Source of the DNA: Ectocarpus siliculosus
Taxonomy: Eukaryota > Sar > Phaeophyceae > Ectocarpales > Ectocarpaceae
Direction: 5' to 3'
NCBI GenBank assembly: GCA_000310025.1
Contig: FN649738.1
Span: 2,113,556-2,177,555, forward strand
DNA: 64,000 bases
Below the pieces are notes generated by a model that was not told the DNA's origin, did not search any database, and saw nothing but the letters and a program-made list of their open reading frames with translations. A program made the translations under genes and the position numbers. Positions 50,701 through 62,680 of this stretch are shown here, piece by piece (position 1 is the stretch's first letter; the number at the start of each line of letters is the position of its first letter).

Positions 50701-53700
50701 CTCCTCACGGAGTCTGCCAACAAAAAAAAACTGGATCCTAAGACGGAATATCACCGTGCGAAGAACACCTGTCCTGCGTACTTGCGTCATTCCGGTCAGC
50801 ATACACTCAGCGAGGTTTGTAACCACACGCATTATCCTCTAGTTGGCTCAATGTATTCTTGCCTTTATGCGGCTGTACGGGTAGCGCTCCTTGATGATGT
50901 TGAGCGCCGTAAGCGTGGCCTTGGTGCCCTTCAGGTTAAGAGAGGACAACGCCGGGCATCCCGCCACCAGCCACTGCACCCCGGCTCCGGTGATCTTGGG
51001 ACAATCCATCAGGACGACCTGTGGATGTGAGACAAATAAGATTCAAGGAGAAAGGGTCAAGTTTTTCGAAACGTTGCGAGACTTTTGAAGAAAAAAAACG
51101 TCCTATCCGAGATCCCGGTCGCCATTGCTGGTTCGCAAGGTACTTGAATCTGGGAAGATTGGTCAGACTCCCCATCCCCCCTAGACGCTTTCTCACGCAG
51201 GGCGGACGAGGGACTTCAGCATCACGGGTAAAGCCTTCTTGTACTCAAAGTGTATAGGTAGACAGGATGAGGATATGTTTTTACGTGGGAGGGGGGGGTT
51301 CGTGCGTAGCCGTTGGGAATAGAGACGAGTTTTGTTGTTTTTTCTCTGCCTCTCTGGTGGTGTACGCCCCACCTCGCCGTGCTGGGTTCATATCGGTCGG
51401 ATGAATTTGTTGCGATTGCCACGAGCCACACACCCACGCGTGGTGTGACACTCCATAGAATTATCATCGATAAAAACATGCTCACATTTCTCTGGCCGCA
51501 TCTACTCCGTAAGCGCGGTGTCGACATGCTGGTGTACACTAACTCAGCGTCACCCCGTTTCCTTACCATTAACATTCTTCATGGATCCACACGCTTGTTC
51601 AAGGCGAGACTGCGTACTGCGTACCACTCACTTTCTCAAGCTTCTCCATCTGGTGGTCGTGGAACCCGACCAGGGCCGAATCTTCCAGGCTCAACACCTC
51701 TCGAAGGTCCAACAGTTCCAGGTCTCGACAGAGGCTGCACACGGCAAGGATTCCTGGCGCGCCGAGGGGGGGTGGTACGCCTACAACTCCCCTCAGGCAC
51801 AGCCTTCGAAGGCGTCGACAACCCCTCGCGAACGACGCAACGGCAGCGTCGGTCACTGCGCTCCCGCAACTGCAACCGACCGAAGCCACGACTCGGTGTC
51901 AAGGTACGCTTGTTTGCCATCATTATAGTATTGTGCTTTCGGGATAAACGTGGCGGTTGAGATAGGTTTTGAAGGACGTTTGTCTTGCCGAGTGTGTGCT
52001 GTCACTCCTGCTCTGATCTGCACTGCGATAGCAGCAGTGCCGCGCTGGATGCTTTTCCCTACTGCCGACCCAACGCCCACCTCTCTAGCTTATCTTTTCT
52101 TGCGCGTCTCACCAGACGTGTGTATTGCCCTCTTTGTGCTTCGTGTTACAACGCAAACAGCAATAGGTGGGCAACGCGTACCAAACATTCCAAAAACAAT
52201 GTACGTTATGTCTTCGCTGCCACCCCTGTTGATGATATTGAGAGGCACGTTGGATGATGGGGAAGCCGATGTACTGCTATGGACTCTGTTCTGGACTACT
52301 CAACGGTACTATCCAGCAGCGGAATTTATATGCTCGGCCGCGGGCATCAATAGAGAGAGAAAACGGATCGAAATGCCAACTAGATGTGCTCCGAATCTGC
52401 ACCCCAGCGAAACTAACACCAACCTTTCTGACCAGAATCGCACGCTGTAATTCTCTGCTTCCCACCCGCTGCCCAGCCTCACCCTCTCCCGCTAAGGGAG
52501 TGACACAAAAAGCAAAGGTGGGGTACTCCCGCAATACATCTGCCTAAGCTTTATCCCTCCTCGTTCCAGCGAAACTTGTTTACAATACGAATACCACTCA
52601 CTTAGGGAGGTTCAGTTCCGTTAAGTTTGGGCAACCTTTCGCCACAGCAGCCATGCCTTCCTGGGAAAGACCCGGACACCGGGCCAGAGACAGCCGCTTG
52701 AGTGAGCGCAGCCCGCCGCCCACAGACCGGAGCGCGGTCTTGGAGATCTGGAAGCACCCGTCTAGGACTAGCGTTTGCAGTCCTGTGCAGCCTTTTGCGA
52801 GTGCCTGGTTGTTTTATGGTCGACCGTTGGTTTTCAAGTTCGAGAAATCAGTATGTGCATATAGCTCCCGGTTTTTCACGAGACGGGGGCTAACGCCCAA
52901 GAGCGTAGCGCAATGCGGACGATTCTGGGCGGACAAAGAACTAGCCTCATTTTAGAGAGAAGACTGGCTGTACGTACAGAGTAGCGGGTTCGTGTTGCTG
53001 CAAACCACTTGTATAGGGTGCCCACATGGCGCCAACCACAGAACTTGTTAGGAGAAGTTGCTGTTTCGTTAGCGAAACCGTCAGCTACTACGCTGTTGCC
53101 GGCTACAGAAGCACTAACTCCAAACGAACTCCCGAGGTCTTCACCATGCTAGCCAACAAGACAGAACGTCGGGGCCTCCGTAGCGGCCAAGAAAAACTCT
53201 TTGTATGCCATCCAAACAAAAAACTAATCGAGACGAGCGGAATTATGTTTTCAAATGGCAGGCACACCCCGATTTGCCGCGGAACGATCCGTATTTCCCC
53301 TCCCTTCGGCGGCAGATCAAAGCACGGCCAGACGAAACGACAGAAGACGTTGTCAGGTGGTTGAGCAGGCGTGCACGTTGCGTGACTGGTCATCACCTGG
53401 ACCCCCGTGAGGGCGAAGTCTCTCTGCATGCCGTCGGAAAGGTTGACGATCCCGGACAAGTCCAGGTGTGTCAGCCTCGTGCACGAGCTACCGAGCCTGG
53501 CCACGCCGATGTCGGTGACGTGCTTCAGGGACGCCATCCCGAGATGCTCGAGCAGGGGGCACCTCTCGCAGAGGCTTGTGACTCCCGCGTTTGAAACCTT
53601 AAGGCGTCCAGCAACCAAGTTGATGGGGAGATTACGTGCCTCTTGCACTAGGGTTACAAACGGCAGGGAATAATTCTTGGGATCAATTGGGAAATATACC

Positions 53701-56700
53701 CGCTAGTATAGTCCCGCGGCACAAAAAACAGATGATCTTCCTTTTCGCGATTGAAACGGCATGGTAGGCATGGTACGTACCAACATACCCGATCCTTGGT
53801 AAAATTGGTACGACACCCTTTACCCGATCCATTGGTGACCTCGGTACGATATTCCGTACCGTACCACAGGTATCCGTACATTACCAAACGCAAACATGGA
53901 TAATGGATGGGAAATTTTGACATCATAATCCCGCGATGGGAGCCTCTTTTTGAGTCCCGACCATGCACACAGCGAGGTGAAAAAATAGGACGTGGTGGGA
54001 TATATTTATCAAGGAAAAAGTAGCAGGTTCCTGGGTTTGAAATCTGATGCAATGCTACGCTGGTGTAAATTTACTAAGGCAGATATGCACGTTATTCTCA
54101 AATGAATCCGTAGCGTGTGAGTGGGACTCCTTGCTACGTAGTCGAAGGTACTTGTATCACAAGACAGCCCTTGGTCGTATTTCCAACACCGTTTGTATCG
54201 AGCACAAGCAATGCCATCGGAAGTCTAAAACCAGCAACCTAGCTTTGCAAACCTTGACGCAACCAGACACATCCAGATATTCCAGCGCAGGGCAGCCGCT
54301 GGACATCCACGCAAGGCCAACATCCGTTACACCGTCGCAACCCTTCACGCTAAGCCACTGGAGTTCGGGGCAACCCTCACCCAGAGCCTGAGCTCGGCCG
54401 GGTACGAAGAAGGACGGAAAAGCAATGAATGGTTGGGTCGGATCAGATTGGGTCAGAGCAACATGGCAAAGAGAGACTTGTATTGGGTCCTGTGCTTTTT
54501 ATTCATCGACAACTTGTCGCTGATCTCCATGGCCCAGAATCCTGGCAAACAAGGTGGTTTACTTCGCAATTCAATATGCTATCTGTTTCGCGACAATGGC
54601 TTCAGTCAATGGCTTGCTTCAGTCGAGGGCTTCAGGTGGTCAACAACGCCGAGGAGAAAGCGAGTTCGGGTTCTATGGTGTTACGAACTGAAGACTCCTC
54701 TGCTTCGCTTCTCACCATCAGCGTAACATCGCCAACCTTGAAGGGCAGCTCTGAACGTGACAACTCCAGGACGGTCAGCGAACTGCAACGCCTTGCCACC
54801 TCCAGCAGGCCGGTATCGGACACCTTATATTTATTGCGCACACCAAGGCAATGCACGCGGTTGCGGGTGGATACCGCAAAGCAACCGGGAAATCGCCGTC
54901 CAAGGCGAGGGTCAGCAGCTGTCGTACAGAGGGAAGGGTTTAAACCATCCAGGTTACGTTGAGTTCCGTGCTGGAGACAACGGAGGATCATTCCCCAACT
55001 GCAGGACCACCTTCGCGAGAAAAAACAATCATGAGTAAATAGAACAGGGAGGGGGTACGCATCCCTAATCCTAACCCCAACCCAACTTCCCCGATTGCAT
55101 GCTTTATCCAACATGTTTACTTGGTACAAAAACCCTACGAAGGCTACTGAAACTCCACCAACGGGTGAAACCATTTTTCCTTGCAGCACTACTGTTCCCG
55201 ACAAGAAGATGGGGGCAGATACCTGGTTGCAGTCTTTCAGGTCTAGGCGTACGAGTCCGCGGCACCCCACCCCGAGCTCTTTGAGCTCCTCGTCTCCCAC
55301 CCGGGAGCAGCGCGCCAGCGACAGCGTCTCGAGCGCACGGCACCCCCGAAACAGTCTCGTCAGAACCCAGTGCCCAATCTGGCGTTCCGTTCGTTCCCGT
55401 CGCATTCCACGCCGTTGCGGCACCCAGTCAGTGACGAAGGGAGTGGCGAGAAGAGTGTGCAGTTGCTCTTGCTGTACGGGATCAGGGCTGCTACCGCAGA
55501 CTCATTGGATGTGGTGGTTCAGCCGTCGTCTCCCGCTACCTATTGGGGAAGCTACGGGCGCAAACCTGTATGCCCCTCTCTGCTAGAATGGACGAACAAA
55601 GCTCGCTTGAACACACACAGACGAAAAAGTGAAACTTCCATTAGATTAACTTGGCGCCATTCGTTGGGGGAAAGGGTGAAGCCAACTCTCACGCTCTCAA
55701 ACGAGCCACCCTTGCTTCCTTCCTCTACCGCCCTCCTAATTACCTACGTCGTGAAGCGGTAAAATCCATTCAGAACCGAAGCAGTGTCTTTGAAGCACGG
55801 CACCAGGAGAAGCAACAACAACAACACATATATTACTCAGCAGAGAAGGAATTCGGACCGCCCCTAGCTCGGTGGGTTGCCGAAAAAAAGAGAGTGTCCC
55901 GAAACGGAGGGCGTTGCCTTGTTTCGTTTGAGCTACCGTGCTCCTCGCCTGCTTGCAATCGGATAAATCGAGGTGCACCAGTTTCGGGCAGCACTCTCCC
56001 ACGGCCGCGAGTCCAGGTCCACAGATCGCGAGGCACCCGCTGAGGTTGAGCTGGGTTAATCCGGTGCAATTCACGGCGAGGGAGCCTGGCACACATGGAA
56101 AAAATATGAGGGCACATGGAAAAAATCGATTTGCATGGCGAGCATGTAGCAAGGGGGCAGGCAATCAAGCAAGCATCCCCCGACGCCGTTTTGGTATCGG
56201 AACAAAAAATGAAGGGCACCTAAAGACTTCGCAATACTCTGCTGGACGGATCAGACAAGTAGTTGGTGTGGGGCTAATAAAAGAAGGCGTTGTCACAAAG
56301 GGTTGGGTGTGGGGGCGTTCTAGGGCACCCAGTCTATCTCAATGACACCAGGAAGCTTGGACGAATATCATGGGTCTGACTAACATCTCCCTTTGCTGCT
56401 ATTTTTTGCATGTGCAAGTCAACCCTGCCGTTTGACGAGCCCGACTACAGTAATTTGGAACGACGTAAGGTGAGCGCATGTTGGACTAGCGTCAATGGTA
56501 TCACAAGAAAGATGCCAAACAAGCAGTACGTCCAATTCGCATAGATCGTTTTGAAACGACTTCAAAAACACACGAATACGTGTGACCTCTCCCCTCCCCT
56601 GCCCGCCCCCCCGCCCAAAAAAAGCGACATATCAAGGTACTGTGGAGTCCTCACGGATGGCAACGTCTGTGACCCGAGAGGCACCGGACATATTTAAGGA

Positions 56701-59547
56701 CTGCAGGCGGCGGCACTGTGCGGTCAGCACGGCGACCCCGCTGTCTCCCACCCCCTGCGCTCCTGAAATATCGAGGGATGTGAGGCCTTCTTGGTCGGTG
56801 AAGCGGTCCTGTGTGGCATTGTAGGTGAGCCAGGTTCGATCCGTGGTGTTTTATTGTTGGAGCGAACACCAGCAGGTGATCAAAAGTTGTTCGGCATTAT
56901 GTACAATGTTGCAGAGCGAAGCAAACACTCAGTGCCTTCTATCTAGGTTACATGTGATTGTGTTGGGGTAAGTGAGAGAGTTTCGGGCAGGGCACCTCGA
57001 GAAGACGTGATGCTGGAAAACTGTATTGTAATCGCTTCGGAGTGGATCATAGAGCAGACAGACACAAGCAGCCCGCAAGGTCTTGTCTCCGCTTATCACA
57101 AGTTCCTCTTGTTCAAAACAACACGAGACGACGTACAAGAAAGAGCAATCGCACTGCATTCCTTCCTTCTGCCGGGCGCCACAATGACATGCATGGTGCC
57201 AACATTTCTTGCATCTATCTGCAAGGAGACTTTTTGCCCGCCTTGCCTTTTGGTTCAAAGTATTAGTGTATCAAGGAAGGGCACAACCTCGCTTTTCCTC
57301 TTCGCCGTACATCCATCTTTTAGTACATGTCACGTCCAATTGTAAGTACAGAGTCGCGACAACATCTTCAACGTTCATCTGAATCCAATATCGACTACGC
57401 TGTGTTGCGAATAGTTGTGCAGGTGTGTGTGTGTGTTTTCTACGGAATCACGCCCGCTAAAAATAAACAAGAAAACAGGGTAGCTCTAGTGCAGAGATCA
57501 CAGTACACGATACCGACTTCTCTCTGCTACTTCGGAACAAAGGAAAACGTGGCACTCTCCAAATGCAATATGTCATGAGTTTTGTGGCAAACTTACGAAT
57601 AAAGACGATTCCGAGCATGGTTGGTGTGTTTTCCCAAGAGTGCCTGGTACACCTCGACGCCCAACAACAGGACGAGAGGGGACTCGCGCTATGGCGAAAC
57701 TCCTGACCCTAGAATGCCACTCTATTCCGTACATACGGCGTCACCACACCAATTCTAATGGTTCATGAATTTTGAGAAGAGGCGCTGGGCAAAAGGAAAG
57801 CGTACAACAAATATGACGCCGACATATCACCTGGGCACGCTCAATTTCCTCCGATTTCATCCGCTCTAGGGTCTGCTTTTCCCTCCAGGCCACCATGGAA
57901 GAAGCGTCGAATTGAGCCACCCCCGAAGGGTCCATTCCTTTGAACGCGGCTGTGAGCCCCATCGCATCAATGTGGCAACCAACCTACACGTTCCCCACAG
58001 GTACGTTTGTCAGTGTTTGTTCATCGTGGCGCCAGTGCTTGAGTGAGTTCTCGGGGTTCGTTCAGTTGATAGGGGTGTTGACGCGGGGCGTATGTTTCGT
58101 TTACTGTGAACTCTGATAATGCTCCCGTGCCGTGAATTCATGGTGCCGTGGTTATGCCGGGCTTCGTATGCCAGACGCTAGACCCACTCACGTTGATGTT
58201 GCTCTTCAAGGGCCTGCTTTCAGGCATTCGCGTCCAAGCTCCCTCTCCACGAGAGTTGCACAATTTTGGTCGAACGAAGATCGTCGACGCTAAGCACGAG
58301 AAACAGACAACTGCTGTTCCGACAATAGCCACACGGCACGACAACAGTCCTGTCGCCTACCCACGTTATGTCGCCGTGCTGCGGTGGAGCACGTACGTCT
58401 CAAAATGGCAGAGAAAATTGTGAATGGGTACACAATAATACCTTGTTAACGCTGCTCTGACGGGCAAGCTTGTCGATTCGGTCCCGATCTCCTGCTGCTA
58501 TGCATCTCAAGGCATCGTCATCCACAAGCAACGACCATGCTGCGAGGTCGATGGACTTGGTCCCATCCCTAGCCCGGCATACTTCTGGCGGGACGCTGTC
58601 GTACGGCAGGATTGTGGTGTGCTCGTAAGCTTTGATGGCGCTTTTGACACTTTCTGCTACCCTGTAAGATGGTCGATGCGCGCGCGAAGTGGACGGGGAT
58701 GAGCCAAGAACAAAGCCATTTTCGACAAAAGAAATCATTTAGATACCCCGTTCCGTGTTTGATTGATTTTATCATAGCACGTTCTCGAACACGCGGCCAT
58801 GCCTCATCATTCATGGTATAGATAATATCAGCGGCAATCAAATCGGAAAAATCCACGCAAAGGTACGCCTTTGCTTGAAGATTGAAAGGTCCTCCAGATT
58901 GCTGAGAGATCGACGATGCTGTTAATACAGACACTCATTGTGTGCCACTGCAACGTTACCCATGTTGGCCGCGTTGAAAATCTGCGATGCTGACCAGGCC
59001 TGGTCGAGCACCGACGGGCACTAAATAACTGATCGTTGCATCCGATATAAACAATTAGGGGTTCCATCAGAAATAATGCAAATTGTGTTTACACGACTGC
59101 TGGGTTGTCCAGCCAATGTGCACATGCATAGCGCGGTGTGTAGATTGTGCACCAAGTTTAGAACAACGGACAGCAGTAGTAGATACGTCTGCTGCTGTAA
59201 CCTTCAGACTAGCGCAGGCGGGCTTCTACAGTATGTAACAGGAGTCTCAGTACGGTATACGACCGGCTCCGAGAGCAGTTTAATACCAGCACGCCATTAT
59301 ACCCGGCGAGAGTGGCTGCAACGGCATCGGCCGGGGCAGAGCCGCTCAACCCTGATCCGTTTTCCGCTGAAAAGGTGACGCTTGGCTCGTGTGCTGCCGG
59401 GGAGCCACCACGCTCGCCGCCGTTGCTGATGTCATCACAGCTACCGTCTGGAGTTCCTCTTCCGAAAGCTGCCACGGGAGCGCGCGGGTTGGATTGAAGC
59501 GGGGCCAATGATTGTTTTCTCTTAAGAAAGTTTGGATCAGCCGCCAT
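37745..59547 (-). CDS. giant LRR - IQ - WW/B-box - WW protein, at least 24 exons
   Basis: The start is the ATG at 59547. Exons that join in phase: 59547-59303, 58661-58442, 57983-57831, 56808-56655, 56085-55949, 55378-55223, 54970-54716, 54387-54253, 53597-53397, 52804-52602, 51869-51632, 51018-50863, 50158-50046, 49371-49257, 48916-48816, 48104-47907, 46783-46588. Then about 45457-45335, 44630-about 44440, 43641-43531, (gap), 42847-about 42737, 41723-41580, 40892-40773, 40207-40054, 39130-38994, 38248-38049 and 37799-37745 with stop TAG. The model exceeds 1,450 residues; one or more exons may lie in the 42848-43479 gap and near 46000. Calmodulin binding through the IQ motifs and a flagellar or scaffold role are inferences from domain content. 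No close named homologue was recognised. Six introns use GC donors. Confidence 0.83.
42593..42665 (-). pseudogene. tRNA-like Pol III element with intact A and B boxes
   Basis: On the minus strand a tRNA-like sequence has an A box TGGTCTAGTTGG (42655-42644), a perfect B box GGTTCGAATCC (42611-42601) and a T5 terminator about 35 bases downstream (near 42565). The anticodon-loop position would read CTA. The acceptor stem does not pair over seven bases and the T stem pairs at only three positions, so a working tRNA is unlikely. A second A-box-like TGGCCTAGTGG lies at about 42549-42539. It sits in an intron of the giant gene, on the same strand. It is a tRNA pseudogene, a SINE head or a small Pol III RNA. 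Confidence 0.55.
42848..43479. other. assembly gap of 632 N inside the giant gene
   Basis: The gap interrupts the coding region: the exon on its left side (42847 down to about 42737, reading ERQMLEESQKACGRSLAEIK on the minus strand) is cut by it. At least part of one exon is therefore missing. Long frames spanning the N run are artefacts. Confidence 0.95.
43531..50158 (-). other. IQ-motif block of the giant gene
   Basis: At least nine IQ-like calmodulin-binding motifs were read across nine exons: ARKIQGCFR continuing into TMKARKEVRARR across the 50046/49371 join, IVLQKLWRKAIARM, TTIQRRYRGVLGRRKACRRR and MIQQRFRMHR (48104 exon). Others are RVLQRRWRSYRARQELER and CIQKFVR (46783 exon), TTIQRHYRGVIARVHYV (45457 exon), LRLQCWQRLI and AKTIQQVLQ (44630 exon), and ATQIQ at the 43531 donor. 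Basic and acidic linkers look alpha-helical, so the region is probably a long calmodulin-loaded rod. The joins 46588/45457 and 44440/43641 are not fully phased. Confidence 0.8.
48518..48541. repeat. (CT)n microsatellite in an intron
   Basis: A short CT run lies in the intron between the 48816 and 48104 exon edges of the giant gene. Confidence 0.8.
50863..56808 (-). other. leucine-rich repeat block (AMN1/LRR_CC type) of the giant gene
   Basis: Nine exons encode about 12-13 cysteine-containing LRRs of the F-box/AMN1 kind. Examples are SLDISGAQGVGDSGVAVL (56808 exon), LTQLNLSGCLAICGPGL (56085), LETLSLARCSRVGDEEL (55378), LSVKGCDGVTDVGLAWM (54387), LTHLDLSGIVNLSDG (53597), LKRLSLARCPGLSQEGMAAV (52804) and LMDCPKITGAGVQWL (51018). 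Intron positions vary within the repeat, so it is not a simple one-exon-per-repeat array. The three exons before it (59547-57831) encode about 206 residues with no known domain, one of them helical and charged. No F-box was seen. Confidence 0.88.
53760..53890. repeat. diverged tandem and palindromic repeats in an LRR intron
   Basis: ACCCGATCC followed by TTGGT and then GGTACGA occurs twice, and a near-palindrome CGGTACGATATTCCGTACCG follows. The intron lies between the 54253 and 53597 exon edges. It may be a remnant of a small inverted-repeat element. Confidence 0.5.
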
Positions 59548-60145
<598 letters not shown>

Positions 60146-61136
60146 ATGGGCGCGGCAGCTTCTGTGTCGGCCGAGGCGGAACTGACCACGTTTAAGGAGA
60201 TGCGGTCGAAATTCGAGGCGAGTCGGGATCTGAACCACTTCTACAGTAGAACTCTATATATGCTCTTCTCTCCACATGTACATCACGATGGTATCAAACA
60301 ACAATTGGAAAACAGAGCTTGAGCCCTTGCGTTCACTACAATGCAATACTACAGGGACACTCGCTCTAGGCTGGCAAACTCTTTGATGTTGAATCACGTA
60401 CCAATGCCCTGTCGGGATGTATTCGTGTAGAGACATTTCACTTCACATGCGGACCAATGTTTACCCTAGACAGCAGTTCCATTCGTTGACTCAGCTATTC
60501 GTGTGACATGTGCATTGTATTGCGCATACGGTTGCCGTTGTGTTCGTCGTCATCGGAACCGTCCCTCGTAGTATCTGCTCACGCACTGCCAATCAAACGG
60601 TCCTGCCTTGTCTGCTAAACGACCTTCAATTTACAATTTACGCTATCCATGGACATATTAGGGAAGTACGGTGAAGATGAAGGGCATGCGTACTTGTTGT
60701 CAACGCTTCCAGCACGCCCTACGTATAGTGTCGGTTGTTTTGCGTTGACATAATGGGTGTTAGACGCATCTTCTTCCGTGCTGGCATGTTTCCGAAACTA
60801 GAATCAAGTGGGCTTGATCCACTCGACACAACACAACCTCAGGCGTTGAAAGAGGAGGGAAAAACGGACGAGGACATCTATGCCGAGCTCAAGACCTTGT
60901 ACAACACCGCAGTCGGCACCGCCAGTGGCGACGCCCCCCCCGATGGTGCTGGTGCCGACGCGGAGAAGCCAACAGCTGCCGCTGAGGCTACCCCCGATGG
61001 CGCAGCCGACGCAGCACCGCCGGCAAGCGACGCAACAGCAGCGGAGCCTGTTGCAGCGCCTACAGAGGCCGCACCGGCGCCAGCCGTGACGGAAACACCA
61101 ACGGCCGACGCGGAGGCGGCTGCTACTGCGGAGTAG
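60146..61136 (+). CDS. small Ala/Pro-rich protein, probably N-myristoylated, 2 exons, 121 aa
   Basis: Exon 1 is 60146-60217 (24 codons) and exon 2 is 60843-61136 (97 codons and TAG). The intron has a GC donor, GAG|GCGAGT, and a CTCAG acceptor; the join restores the helix FKEMRSKFE-ALKEEGKTDEDIYAE. The start MGAAASVS fits the N-myristoylation consensus (Gly2, Ser6), which would anchor the protein to a membrane. Residues 1-50 are helical and charged; residues 50-121 are Ala/Pro/Thr/Glu-rich and probably disordered. I do not recognise a named family. An alternative start in exon 2 (60735) would remove the Gly2 signal and is less likely, because the exon 1 join is so clean. Confidence 0.75.
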
Positions 61137-61926
61137 TCAGAGGATATAGCTACAGGTGGCAGACCATCGTGCATGGGAGCGCGCAGAGAGTATATGGTGG
61201 CGCGGAAAAGAGAGCGAAAACAAACCATTACGATGTGCACTGTTGCAACATAGAGTGCCCTTCGTTCAGATGTAAAGCCCGGTGGGTACATATTGGCTAC
61301 TCGATCGGGTATGGAACCGGAATATTTGTGAGGTCAACCATGACGTGATTGTAGGTGAAGTGGTTTGGTCCCAAAATTTTCCAGCAACAGGGATGGAGGG
61401 GAGATAAGGTACGCCGTAGGGGTCCTTGGGTCTGACGTTGAAGCACGTACCTGTCTGGGGGGGGGTGATGTTGTATCTCTTGCCGATGTTTTGTTTCGCG
61501 TTGAAAATCTGAGTCAACTACGAGTGAGTGTAGGCTAGCGGTTAACTTTGTCATCGTTTCAAAGTTCCATACAATATGGTAGGCTAATCTAGGTCCCCAC
61601 ACCTCGATTGTATCTGAATCTCGTTCCCCGTAAGCGATTAGGTGAAGTACTGCAGTCACGGGCGTCAAGTCAGGTCAAGTAAATGCACCAGCCGGCTCCT
61701 GGCTTGTGTCTTACTTTGAATCGATAACATGTTACTCGAATCAAAAACGGCACGATCAATAACGGTTGAATCGTTGTATCAACCACGTGAAACGTCATTT
61801 TGTTTCGCACGTGTTCTGGTGGCTTGACCTTCGCACGCAACTTCTGCTGTGGTCTCTGCTGCCTATTATCCTGACCGCGAAACTCGCAATATAACACATG
61901 ACACACCAAGACATGAAAAAGAAAGA
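61137..61926. other. 3' flank of the small gene
   Basis: No exon was recognised. Frames of about 80-120 codons on the minus strand (for example 61297-61668) lack family motifs. The region should contain the 3' UTR of the small gene. Confidence 0.5.
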
Positions 61927-62680
61927 GCAGTGGCCAAAATCGGGTACACCCGGTCCAAACACGGCCATCATCGGGTACCCCCTCAAGATGCTGCTGGGGA
62001 CGACCGCATGACACCATCTGATTGGCCGATGCCCGCCCCTACCCGACCTTGACCGTCCTTCCACCGGGTGCACCCGATCTTGGCTACTCGCCCCCCTGAG
62101 GGGTACCCGGTTTTTCTTTCCCCTACCCGAAAATAGCTGGGCTGTTCGGCCAAACCCCATGCACACAAGTAAGGCCTTGCCCTCGATTCGGACGTTCTGA
62201 CCGCCAGCGGGGGCAGAGCCACCGCCGGCGGTGAAACTCTCGCGTGGGGGAAACGGCATCAGGCAGGCGGTCGGTGCAAATGATCGACAAAAGAGCTGTG
62301 GATGAATGCCTCACTCACGAGATGCAACACACACGACACGCATCTAACGAATAGACAGACAGAGATGTTCTCTGCTTCTGCTGCTTTCTCATTGGCGACA
62401 AACGAGCGGCCAGCGGTGTGCGTCCTAACCGTGTGATTGTGTGCATGTGGGGTTTGGCCGAACAGCCCAGTCATTTTCGGGTAGGGGAAAAAAAAAACGG
62501 GTACTCCTCCGGGGGGTGAGTAGCCAAGATCGGGTGCACCCGGTGGAAAGACGGTCAAGGTCGGGTAGGGGCGGGCGTCGACCAATCAGATGGTGTCATG
62601 CGGTCGTCCCCAGCAGCATCTTGTGGGGGTACCCGATTATGGCCGTGTTTGGACCGGGTGTACCCGATTTTGGCCACTGC
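61927..62680. mobile_element. fold-back (long inverted repeat) element, about 754 bp
   Basis: Two arms of about 240 bases are inverted copies: 61927-62168 and 62439-62680, separated by about 270 bases. The outer ends are GCAGTGGCCAAAATCGGG in both arms. The arms contain CGGGTACACCCG and CCGGGTGCACCCG palindromes. They differ by small indels and substitutions. No transposase frame was found, so it is non-autonomous (MITE or fold-back type). The CAGTG end recalls hAT elements, but no 8-bp target duplication was visible: the flanks are purine-rich on the left and A-rich on the right. Confidence 0.72.

Noticed and set aside
56821-56850. Plus-strand GGTTCGATCC resembling a Pol III B box
   Set aside because: It lacks one base of the B box and no A box or terminator is placed correctly.
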